A stretch of 64,000 nt of DNA from Stenotrophomonas rhizophila (GTDB taxonomy: Bacteria > Pseudomonadota > Gammaproteobacteria > Xanthomonadales > Xanthomonadaceae). The stretch spans positions 248,001-312,000 of the forward strand of contig NZ_VDQT01000001.1 of the NCBI RefSeq assembly GCF_007667275.1. Reading direction: 5' to 3'. The notes under the pieces were generated by a model. It ran no database searches, was not told the origin of the DNA, and saw only the letters and a program-made list of their open reading frames with translations. Made by a program: the position numbers and the translations under genes. The number at the start of each line of letters is the position of its first letter. Position 1 is the first letter of the stretch. This document shows positions 50,841-61,100 of the stretch, piece after piece.

Positions 50841-50881
50841 ACGCGCTCAAGACCCAGCCGGGTCCGCATAGCAGGGACGTT

Positions 50882-53062
50882 ATGCAACAGGGGGCCGCCG
50901 TACTTACCGTTGTGGGCGCGGAGGGCGATAGCGCCGCATCCGACGATTGCCATCAACCCGATCTGGGCCTTCGCGGGCTCGTACTGCTTGCACAGTTCCA
51001 CGGCGTTGCCGCTGATGCAGCACAGCTCGCGCATGAGTTTGGCCGCAGTGGCGAGGCGTTCGACGAGACCTCGCTGCTGCTGGCCGCGCGCAAGCTCGGG
51101 CTGAAGGCGAAGGTCACTACGCAGGCAGGATCCCGCCTGTCGCTGGCCAATCTCCCAGCGCTGGCATGGGACACCGACGGTCGCGCATTCCTGATCGCTC
51201 GGATCCAGGCAGACCAGGCACTGATCCACGACCTTGCGGAACGCCGTCCCCGACAGATTTCGCTGGAGGAGCTGCAACAGCGTTATAACGGGCGCCTGCT
51301 GCAGGTCGCTTCGCGTGCGTCGGTGCTGGGCGAACTGGCGCGGTTCGACTTCACATGGTTCATTCCGGCGATCATCAAGTATCGGCGCATGCTGCTGGAG
51401 ATATTCGTCGTCTCCTTGTTCATCCAGCTGTTCGCGCTGGTCACCCCGCTGTTCTTCCAGGTGGTGATGGACAAGGTGCTGGTGCACAACGGGCTGACCA
51501 CCCTGGACGTGATCGCCATCGGCCTGGTCTGCATGGCAGTGTTCGAAGTCGTGCTCACCGGCTTGCGTACTTATGTGTTCGCGCATACGAGCAGCAAGAT
51601 CGATGTGGAGCTGGGCGCCCGGCTTTTCCGGCACGTATTGGCGCTGCCGCTGGCATACTTTGAATCGCGCCGCGTCGGCGACACGATCGCGCGGGTCCGC
51701 GAGCTCGAGAACATCCGCAGTTTTCTCACCGGCCAGGCGTTGACTTCGGTTTTGGATCTGCTGTTCACAGTGGTCTTCCTGGCGGTGATGTTCTGGTACA
51801 GCGGCTGGCTGACGCTGGTAGTGGTGCTGTCGCTGCCGGCGTACGCCTTGATATCGGCCGGCATTACTCCGGTGCTTCGGCGACGCCTGCAGGACAAGTT
51901 CGCGCGCGGCGCCGACAACCAGTCGTTCCTGGTTGAGACAATCAGCGGCATCGGCACGGTCAAGGCGATGGCGGTTGACCCGCGTGCGACGCGCACCTGG
52001 GACAACCAGCTGGCGGGTTATGTCAGTGCCGGCTTCGGTGTCACCCGTGTGGCCACTGTCGGCCAACAGAGCGTGCAGTTGGTCCAGAAGCTGGTGGGCG
52101 TGGCGATCCTGTTCTTCGGTGCCAAGCAGGTACTCGAGGGCAAGCTGTCGCTCGGGCAGTTGATCGCGTTCAACATGCTGTCCGGGCAGGTCGCCGCACC
52201 GATCATCCGGCTGGCGCAGCTGTGGCAGGACTTCCAGCAGGTGGGTATCTCGGTCGAGCGGCTGGGCGACATCCTCAACACCCGTACCGAGGTATCGGGC
52301 AGCCGGATGGCGCTACCGCCCATCCAGGGCCGGATCAGTTTCGAGCGCGTGCATTTCCGTTACCGCCCGGAGGCGCCGGAAGCATTGGCCGGCATCGAGC
52401 TTGACATCAAAGCAGGCGAGGTTATTGGCATTGTCGGCCGCTCGGGGTCGGGTAAGAGCACGCTGACCAAGCTGGTGCAGCGACTCTACACACCGGAGCG
52501 CGGACGGGTACTCATTGACGGTCACGATCTTGCATTGGCGGACCCGGCCTGGCTACGACGCCAGCTCGGAGTCGTGTTGCAGGAAAACTTCCTGTTCAAC
52601 CGCAGCATCCGCGAGAACATCGCATTGGCCGATCCGGGCATGGCCCTGGAGCGGGTGATCAACGCAGCAAAACTGGCCGGCGCCCACGATTTCATTGCCG
52701 AACTTCCCGAAGGTTACGACACGGTGGTTGGCGAGCACGGCGCAGGGCTTTCCGGGGGGCAGCGGCAACGCGTCGCGATCGCGCGGGCGTTGATCACCGA
52801 CCCGCGTATCCTGATCCTTGACGAGGCTACCAGCGCGCTGGACTACGAGTCCGAACACGCAGTGATGAGCAACATGCGTTCGATATGCAAAGGGCGCACC
52901 GTGCTGATCATTGCGCATCGGCTCAAGACCGTGCGCCACGCCAATAGGATAGTGGTCGTGGAACGGGGCAGCATCGTCGAGAGTGGAAGTCATTCCGAGC
53001 TGGTCGACCGCCCTGACGGGCACTACGCGCGGCTGCATCGGCTGCAGGCGGGCACGCCATGA
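50882..53062 (+). CDS. Type I secretion ABC transporter (HlyB-like, inactive C39 domain)
   Basis: The 726-aa protein has an N-terminal C39-like domain (1-140) with no catalytic Cys or His visible ([16 protein letters not shown] where the Cys would be), as in HlyB, where the domain only holds the substrate. Residues about 165-440 are six membrane helices ([21 protein letters not shown] and on). The ABC domain has Walker A GRSGSGKS (near 519), signature LSGGQRQR (near 622) and Walker [10 protein letters not shown] (near 643). It exports RTX proteins with C-terminal signals together with the HlyD-like protein encoded next (4-nt overlap). The RTX lipase downstream is the obvious substrate. Confidence 0.95.
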   Translation: MQQGAAVLTVVGAEGDSAASDDCHQPDLGLRGLVLLAQFHGVAADAAQLAHEFGRSGEAFDETSLLLAARKLGLKAKVTTQAGSRLSLANLPALAWDTDGRAFLIARIQADQALIHDLAERRPRQISLEELQQRYNGRLLQVASRASVLGELARFDFTWFIPAIIKYRRMLLEIFVVSLFIQLFALVTPLFFQVVMDKVLVHNGLTTLDVIAIGLVCMAVFEVVLTGLRTYVFAHTSSKIDVELGARLFRHVLALPLAYFESRRVGDTIARVRELENIRSFLTGQALTSVLDLLFTVVFLAVMFWYSGWLTLVVVLSLPAYALISAGITPVLRRRLQDKFARGADNQSFLVETISGIGTVKAMAVDPRATRTWDNQLAGYVSAGFGVTRVATVGQQSVQLVQKLVGVAILFFGAKQVLEGKLSLGQLIAFNMLSGQVAAPIIRLAQLWQDFQQVGISVERLGDILNTRTEVSGSRMALPPIQGRISFERVHFRYRPEAPEALAGIELDIKAGEVIGIVGRSGSGKSTLTKLVQRLYTPERGRVLIDGHDLALADPAWLRRQLGVVLQENFLFNRSIRENIALADPGMALERVINAAKLAGAHDFIAELPEGYDTVVGEHGAGLSGGQRQRVAIARALITDPRILILDEATSALDYESEHAVMSNMRSICKGRTVLIIAHRLKTVRHANRIVVVERGSIVESGSHSELVDRPDGHYARLHRLQAGTP

Positions 53063-54477
53063 GGCACCGGATCGAGGGCTGGAAAGCATTCGCGCAGCGC
53101 TATCTCGGCGTGTTTCGTGCGTCATGGACATCGCGCCGCGAGCTGGACACGCCAGTGCGAAAGTTGGATGAACGTGCCTTTCTGCCCGCACACCTCGAGT
53201 TGATCGAAACCCCAGTGTCGCCAACGGCGCGTTGGACCATGCGCGTCCTCATCGCGTTCTTCGTCGTGGCGCTGCTGTGGGCGGTCATCGGCAAGCTCGA
53301 CATCGTCGCGGTGGCACCGGGCAGGACGGTGGTCGATTCACGGACCAAGATCGTGCAACCCGCCGAAACCGCGGTCGTGCGCCGCATCCTGGTGCGTGAC
53401 GGCCAGAAGGTGAGGGCGGGGGAGCCGATGATCGAGCTGGACGCCACCACCACAGGCGCCGAGCTGGCGCAGGCCCGTGAGACTCTGACTGAGGCGCGCC
53501 TGGCTTCGCTGCGCCTGTCGGCACTGGACAAGGCCATCGACAGCGGCACGACGCCGAAGTTGGCGTCGGACGCCAATGTGCCGGCCGAGCGATTCGCGGC
53601 CGAGCAGGCCTTGGCAGCCAGCCAGTTTGACGCACTGCAGGCTAAGCGCCACAACCTGCTGGCCACCATCGCCCAGCGACGCGCGGAACGGCAGACGACC
53701 CGCGATGCGATCGCGCCACTGTCGGAGTCCGCCCGTATCTCCAGGGAACGCGCCGAGGACTACGGCCGCCTGGTCGAGGGCAGGTACGTGGGCCGCCACG
53801 ATTACCTGCTGCGCGAGCAGGAGCGCATTGCCGCCGAGCGCGACCTGTCCACCCAGAGCAATCGCCTGCATGAGATCGATGCTGCGCTCAGCGCCGCTGA
53901 AGAGGAGCTGCGCGTGCTCGTCACCGATTTCCGTCGCCAGACCCGGGACGAATTGCGGGAGGCAGAGCGGCAGGTTGCACAGGGTGCCCCAGAGCTGGCC
54001 AAGGCCGGTCAGCGCGACCGCCTGATGACGCTGCGGGCGCCCGTGGACGGCACTGTGCAGCAACTGGCGGTTCATACCGTCGGCGGAGTGGTGACGCCAG
54101 CGCAGGAGTTGCTGGCCGTCGTACCGCAGGAAGCGCTTGAAGTCGAAGCCAGTGTGCTCAACAAGGACATTGGCTTCGTGCGACCAGGCCAGCGGGTGAC
54201 GGTGAAGATCGAAAGCTTCCCATACACGCGTTATGGCTATCTCACCGGGAAGGTCGTCAGCGTGTCGCATGACGCGGCGCAGGACGAGCAATTGGGGCTG
54301 GTGTTTCCTGCCCGCATTCGCCTGGACGGCAGCACGCTGGATATCGACGGCGTAGTGGTCGCCATGAGCGCGGGCATGACGCTGAGCGCGGAGATCAAGA
54401 CCGGGAAGCGGCGGGTGATCGATTACCTGCTAAGCCCGCTGCAGCAGCACGGGCAAGAGGCTTTGCGGGAGCGGTAG
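53059..54477 (+). CDS. Type I secretion periplasmic adaptor (HlyD-like)
   Basis: The 472-aa protein has a cytosolic N-terminus ([20 protein letters not shown]), one membrane helix (about 57-77, [17 protein letters not shown]), a lipoyl-type half ([23 protein letters not shown]), a long coiled-coil hairpin (about 125-310) and the second half with [24 protein letters not shown] and a C-terminal barrel ([41 protein letters not shown]). It bridges the HlyB-like transporter to a TolC-like channel. No TolC-type gene is in the window. Confidence 0.95.
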   Translation: MRHRIEGWKAFAQRYLGVFRASWTSRRELDTPVRKLDERAFLPAHLELIETPVSPTARWTMRVLIAFFVVALLWAVIGKLDIVAVAPGRTVVDSRTKIVQPAETAVVRRILVRDGQKVRAGEPMIELDATTTGAELAQARETLTEARLASLRLSALDKAIDSGTTPKLASDANVPAERFAAEQALAASQFDALQAKRHNLLATIAQRRAERQTTRDAIAPLSESARISRERAEDYGRLVEGRYVGRHDYLLREQERIAAERDLSTQSNRLHEIDAALSAAEEELRVLVTDFRRQTRDELREAERQVAQGAPELAKAGQRDRLMTLRAPVDGTVQQLAVHTVGGVVTPAQELLAVVPQEALEVEASVLNKDIGFVRPGQRVTVKIESFPYTRYGYLTGKVVSVSHDAAQDEQLGLVFPARIRLDGSTLDIDGVVVAMSAGMTLSAEIKTGKRRVIDYLLSPLQQHGQEALRER

Positions 54478-54540
54478 AAAATCCGGCCCCCGTTCGCGTG
54501 GCTAAATGAAGACTTTCTGAAGTTGACAGGAGCTTTGAGC

Positions 54541-55134
54541 ATGAAGATTGCAGGGGCAACCGCCGCCCTCGTCCACGCTTTGCGCCTCATCCTGCTGTGC
54601 ACGCTGGTGCTGGCGGTGGCCGGCTGCAGTCGCATGAGCGAGACGTGGAAAGAGGAGGTGCGGCTGTCCGACGGCCGCCTGATCGTGGTCAAACGCACAG
54701 CAAAGGGACGCATCACGCGCGATATCGCGATGCGTGCGACCGGCTGGGAACCCGGGGAGACCACGTTGCGGATCGCGCGGGCTGACGGGGATCCAAATCC
54801 GCCAGTGTGGCGCTCGGCCTTGCTCCCGGTCGTATTGGACTATGACCCGGCTTCATCTACGTGGTCCGTCGTGGCCACTCACCTGTCCTGCAGCACCTGG
54901 TACGACATGGGCCGCCCGGCCTCGCAATACGTGCAGTACATCTCGGCTGGCGGACAGGCGTGGCGTGTCGTGCCCCTGCAATCAGGCTGGGCCGGCAGGC
55001 GCGCGAATCTGCTGACCCACATTCGTCCGACAGGCGAACCAGCCTTGGTCCGGGAGGCGGACAAGGAAATGATCTGGCGCACGGGCTCGGACCCGTACAA
55101 GTCGATCTCGACGTCCTGGAAAACCAACTGCTAG
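54541..55134 (+). CDS. Lipoprotein, paralogue B
   Basis: The 197-aa protein starts at ATG 54541 (AGGAGCTTT upstream) and has lipobox VAGC in LLCTLVLAVAGCSRM. The mature part matches paralogue A almost throughout (EEVRLSDGRLIVVKRTAKG, ITRDIAMRATGW, VVLDYDPASSTWSVVATH, RRANLLTHIRPTGEP). The shared start context and the TGCTAGTGCG after both stops show that a whole gene unit was duplicated. It lies 45 nt before the RTX lipase gene and may be an accessory or chaperone-like lipoprotein for it. That role is not visible in the sequence. Confidence 0.85.
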   Translation: MKIAGATAALVHALRLILLCTLVLAVAGCSRMSETWKEEVRLSDGRLIVVKRTAKGRITRDIAMRATGWEPGETTLRIARADGDPNPPVWRSALLPVVLDYDPASSTWSVVATHLSCSTWYDMGRPASQYVQYISAGGQAWRVVPLQSGWAGRRANLLTHIRPTGEPALVREADKEMIWRTGSDPYKSISTSWKTNC

Positions 55135-55179
55135 TGCGTAATCCCATCTGGAAGTGACAACCACGCTAAAGGAACAGAC

Positions 55180-58100
55180 ATGGCAGACAAGCTCGATTAT
55201 GCGCTGTTGGCAAACAGGGTCTATTCCCGCCCACCTGCAAACAGGATCAAGTTGCCGGAGGAATGGCAGGAACGCGCCTGGTACAAGGACGACCCGATCA
55301 GTGGTTATTCGGCCGGCGTTTATGAGCGCGACGGCGAGATTGTCATCTCGTTCACCGGCACGAACGAAGGCAAGCTTGTTGATTTCGCCGTCGCGAACCT
55401 CCCCGCCGGCATCGGAATTGCATCGCCGCAGGTGGCGCAGGCGATGAAGCTTGTGATACAGGTGATGAACGCTCATCCGGGCGCGACGATCAGTTTTACC
55501 GGGCACTCGCTGGGTGGGGGCCTGGCATCGCTCATGGCTGTGTTCTTCAACCTGAATGCGACAACCTTCGACGCAGCGCCGTTCGAGGCGAGTGCGGTGA
55601 GCCCAGTCGCGCTGCAGTACCTGAAGACGGTGCTCGGCCTGTCTGGTTACAGCCACCCTGCATTCGACGCGTACGTCGATGCGTCGGCTGCGGATTTCCC
55701 TGCGCGCGAAAGCAAGGTTACCAGCTACTTCCTCAAGGGCGAGATCCTTGAAAAGTTCCGCTTTCCCTGGTCGGTCATCGAAGGCGACGCAAAACCGGGA
55801 ATCGACATCGGCACGCCTTCCATCCTTGAGGCCGAGAGCCTGGTTGCGAAGACCTTGGCGCGTATCGATCTGCACTCGATGACCCTGCTGCAGGCTGCAA
55901 TGTATTCCAACGATTTCCGGCTGGGCCTGACCCAGCAGAGTCAGGCCGTTGGCGAGCTTCTCAGCACATCGCTGTACGGCCGCAGCCCGGATGGCGATAA
56001 GCGGGACCTGCTGACCAAGCTGATGAATGACCACGTGGCCGATCTGGCTGCTGGCAGCGGCTTGGCCAGGCTGGACGCGCTGGGACAGGACTTGTTCCGG
56101 ATCGGTACGGCAGGCACGGCGGCGGACAAGGGACTCAACAAGGGAATCCTTGCCATCCTGGCCGAATTCTACAACTTCACTACTGCCGCGGTGACATCCG
56201 GCATCGTGGAGGAGGTGAACGGTGGTATCTCGCTTGATCTGTCACGCATTGCGGACTATTCCGACGGCCTGGGCAAGTTCCGTCTTTCCCAAGCGCTGTA
56301 CGCGTTCCTCAAAGAGCGGGGTGATCTTACGCCGTTGGTGTTGTCAGGCCTAACGACATTGGTTGTTGAAAATGGCACCTCTTCGCTGTCCTATGACGGC
56401 AGCAACCGCAATGACCTGGTCATCGGCGGCGAAGACGTCGACACCCTGAAGGGTGCGGACGGCAACGACTTCCTGTACGGGCTGGAGGGTGGCGACGATC
56501 TGGAAGGAGGTGCCGGCAACGATTACCTGGCTGGCGGCGCGGGCGCGGACACCTACCGGTTCTTCAGCAACGACTCGGGCAGCATTACGGTCGACCGGGT
56601 CATCGACTCCGACGGTAGTGGCCAGATATGGTTTGACGGCGCCGCCGTCGTAGCAGGTCAGCGCACCTCCGAGCAATCCTGGTTGGACAGCACCGGCAAG
56701 CTCAAGCTGACGTTCCTGGACGGTGGCTATGGCCAGGGCACGCTGGTTATCGATGTGATCGCTACCCAGGACAGCATCCGGGTGCAGGACTGGGCACTGG
56801 GCGATCTCGGCATCACCCTGGGCGGGCAGGTGCCAGCTTCCAACGGTTCGCCGATGACTGGTGACGACGATCTCTTCGGCAGCGGCGGGAACAACACGGG
56901 CAACGATTCGGTCAGTGGCCTCGGCGGCAACGATGGCTTGGAGGGCGGTGCCGGCAACGACTATCTTGATGGCGGCAGTGGCAACGATCTTATGCTGGGC
57001 GGCACCGGTGACGACGTCCTGATCGGCGGCGACGGCAACGACTACATCTACGATGGCTACGAGCAGGCCGACTTCCGTCCCTTTGGTACTACCCCCGATC
57101 CGGACACCGGCAAAAGCGAGCGGGACCTGTTCGAAGAGCAAGTGGCCGAGCTGGGTGCAGCCGTGCGCGATCGTGGCAAGGCCTGGTATATGGCTGATGT
57201 CATTTTCGCGCCCGGCTGGAGCCTGCTGAACCCGAGTGCGACACCGAGCGGCAATGACACCATAGACGCGGGCGCTGGCAACGACAGTGTCGTGGCCGGT
57301 GATGGCAATGACACCGTACTGGGCGGCGCCGGTAGCGACCGTTTGGTGGGCGGCCACGATAACGACGTCATCTTCGGCGAGGACGACGACGACTTCATCT
57401 ACGGCGATTATTACGAATCCGGCAATGCTCCAATTGCAGTGGGCTGGCGCTACTCCAACCAGTCCAACCCCAACGGAAATGATGTGATCGACGGCGGCGC
57501 AGGCAACGACAGCATCAGTGGCAACGGTGGCAACGACGTGCTCGCCGGTGGCGATGGCAACGACCGCATCTGGGGTCGTGGGTTGTCCAGCCCGGCAGAC
57601 ACTAACGATGACGACGCCGACTTCCTCGATGGCGGTGCGGACAACGATGAGCTGATGGGCGATGATGGCAACGACGTCATCCTCGGCGGCACCGGCAACG
57701 ATTTCATATGGGGCGACAACAGCAGGGCGGGAACGCGCCACGGCAATGACAACATTGACGCCGGCGCGGGCGACGACTTCGTCAACGGCGAAGGCGGCGA
57801 CGACTTCATCGCTGGTGGCAGCGGTGCAGACGAGCTCTCCGGCGACGCGGCCTACATCGACGGCTCGCTGCACGGTCGCGATCTGATCCATGGCGGTGCG
57901 GACAACGACATCATCGATGGCAACGGCGGCGACGACTCGCTGTTTGGCGACGACGGCGACGACACGCTGATCGGCGACAGGGCTTCCAACGAATCGCTGG
58001 CGGCGGCCTATCACGGCAATGACTACCTGGATGGCGGCGCCGGCAACGATCTGCTGTTCGGTGATGGCGGCGATGACCAGCTGGTTGGCGGCAGCGGCGA

Positions 58101-61100
58101 TGACGAGCTGCAGGGCGGGGACGGAAATGACGTTCTCGAAGGCGGCCTCGGCAAGGACCGGCTATTTGGTGAAGCCGGCAACGATGCCCTCAGCGGCGAT
58201 GACGACGACGACAACCTGTACGGGGGTGCCGGCGATGATCGCCTGAGCGGCGGCAGCGGCCAGGACACCCTCGTCGGAGGCGCTGGTAACGATGTGCTTT
58301 ACGGGGACGACGGCAACGACACCCTCGACGGCGAGGCCGGCAATGACCGGATCTACGGCGGCGCCGGTAGAGACACCATCGACGGCGACGACGGCGATGA
58401 CCTGATCCAGGCCGGCCTCGGCAACGACAGCATCTACGGCGGCGTGGGCCATGACGCCATCCTCGCCGAGGAAGGCGACGACGTGGTTTCCGGTGCGGAA
58501 GGCAATGACGAGATCGACGGCGGCGCGGGCAACGACATCCTGAACGGCGACCTCGGCAATGACGTGATCAACGGAGGCGACGGCCACGACCAATTGGATG
58601 GTGGCGCCGGTAACGACACCCTGGTTGGCGGCACGGGACTCAACCGTTATTACTTCAACCGCGCGTTCGGCCAGGACGTCATCCGCCTGGAGGCCGGCAG
58701 CGAGGACCAGATCTTCCTGTATGACGGCATCACGGCCGACGAGGTGGTCTTCAGCCGCGAGGGCGATGATCTGTTGCTGGCCATGGGCGACGGCAGCCAG
58801 CTACGTGTTGCCGGCTACTTCGTCGCCGGCACTGCCGCGTGGCTGCAGTTCAGCGATGGCGCGTGGATCAGCCGAACGCAGATGGATACGGGCACCTACT
58901 ATGGCGCGGTCGGAGGGGGTGGTACGGGTGAAGACAACCTGCTGGGTACCGAAGGCGACGACCGGCTGTATGGCCACGGCGGCGATGACACCATCGACGG
59001 GCTCGGTGGCAACGATCTGATCGAGGGTGGGGACGGCAATGACACGCTGACCGATGGCCAAGGCGACGATCTGGTGCTGGGCGGGGCCGGCAACGACGTC
59101 ATCAACCTTGTCTACAACGGCGGCCCCCTCGGCGAGGACATCGTCGACGGCGGCACGGGCGACGATACCTACAACATCGCCGGGTTGTCCGGCTATGACG
59201 TGATAGCCAACCTGGGTGCCAACGACGCTGGCTGGGACACGATCAACCTGCTCGGCATCACCCAGAACATGGTGACCAACTACCAGGTTGACGGCTACAA
59301 CCTGACCATCTTCGTCTCCGGCAACAATGGCCAACCCAACGCCAGCATCGACAACATCATCGTGCTGGAGGGGTTCCTCGCCAACAACCGCCATCGGATC
59401 GTTTTCGCCGGAGGCGCGGAGATGACCGCAACCGACTTCGCCCTGCGTACCTGGGACGGCACCGCTGGCGACGATGTATTCGTGGGCAGCTATACGCCGG
59501 ATGTCGCGTCGGGCATGGGCGGCAACGACCAGCTGTCCGGCCTTGGCGGCAACGACCGGCTGTATGGTGGTGATGGCGATGACGTGTTGGAGGGTGGCGA
59601 CGGCGACGATGTGCTGCACGGCGAAGCAGGCAACGACATCGTTCGTGGTGGCGCGGGTAACGACCGCCTGCACATGACGTACTACGACAGCGGTATCGAT
59701 CGCTATATCGGCGGCAGCGGCAACGATGGCTACTACCTGCAGCACAATTACAGTTGGAGCGCCTTCGTACCGAGCACCGATGGCGCTGGTATCGAAGAGG
59801 ACGTAGATGGCGGCATCGACACGCTCTACACGAATTTCTACCATGCAACCCTGAGCGCCAACGTCGAGAACCTGGTCCAGACCGCGGCCAACTACTGGTG
59901 GGACGTGCCCAGCTACATGACGGGCAATGCCTTGAACAATGTCATACAGCTGATCGACATGACCTTCTCGACCAGCCTGAGTTTCCGCCTGGATGGCCTC
60001 GCTGGCGACGATACGCTGATGGGAACCCGCAGCCGCGACACCTACGTGGTGGACAGCTACGGCGATGTCATCATCGAACAGAATACCGCCTTCGACTCCA
60101 TCGACACCGTGGAGACCGGCCTGGACTACTCCATCCAGAACCGCCTGGACCTGGAGAACATCCGGCTCACCGGCACGGCCGTGTCGGCCACCGGCAACAG
60201 CGATGCGAACGTACTGGAAGGACATCTGGTTGCGGGCGTAAACCAGCTGACCGGCCTGGGTGGCGACGACACCTACCTGGTTACCCTCAAGGACACCGTG
60301 AACGAGATGGTCAACGGCGGCAACGACACCGTGGTCATCTCCGGCTGGGACGAGCTGACGGATGTCTATCGCTGGGTGTCGGTGTCCGACTATGCGAACG
60401 TGGAGAACCTCACCCTCGACAACGTCTCCACGCAGGGGAACTTCGGGCAGATCCTGATGCGCGGCAACCTGCAGGGCGATGCCGGTGACAACGTGCTGAT
60501 GGGCAACATGATGGCCAACGAGATCCGCGGTGGCGCCGGCAACGACACGATCCGCGGATATTACAAGTTAAATTACCTGAGCGAGGGCAACAGCATCAGC
60601 AGCGCGGACCTGCTGTACGGCGAGGATGGTGACGATACGATCGCAGCCGCGGTGTATGGCGCCGATATCTACGGCGGCCGAGGCAACGACCTGCTGATCG
60701 GAACGGACGGCGATCAGCACAACTACAATCGCAGCGGAAGTGATCGCTTCTTCTACGAGATCGGCGACGGCACAGACCGCATCCAATCGGTCAATGGAAG
60801 TCGCGATCTCGACCAGGTCATCTTCGGGCAGGGCATCGACCCGGACGCGATCGCCTGGTCGCAGGACGGCACCAGTCTCATTGTCCAGGTAGGCAGCGAC
60901 CCCAACGACCGCTTGATCGTGGAGAACTATTGGCGCGAGGAGATGCCAGGTGTATACACCTTGGTGAGGTCGGTCGACGAATTCGTCTTCTTCGACGGCA
61001 CCGTCCGGCGCGGCGGCTTGGAGCAATTGCCGTACACCAATGCCGCGCCGGTGGCGAACTGGTTCAGTTTTGAAGATCCCGTGCGTGCCGGTGAGGCCTT

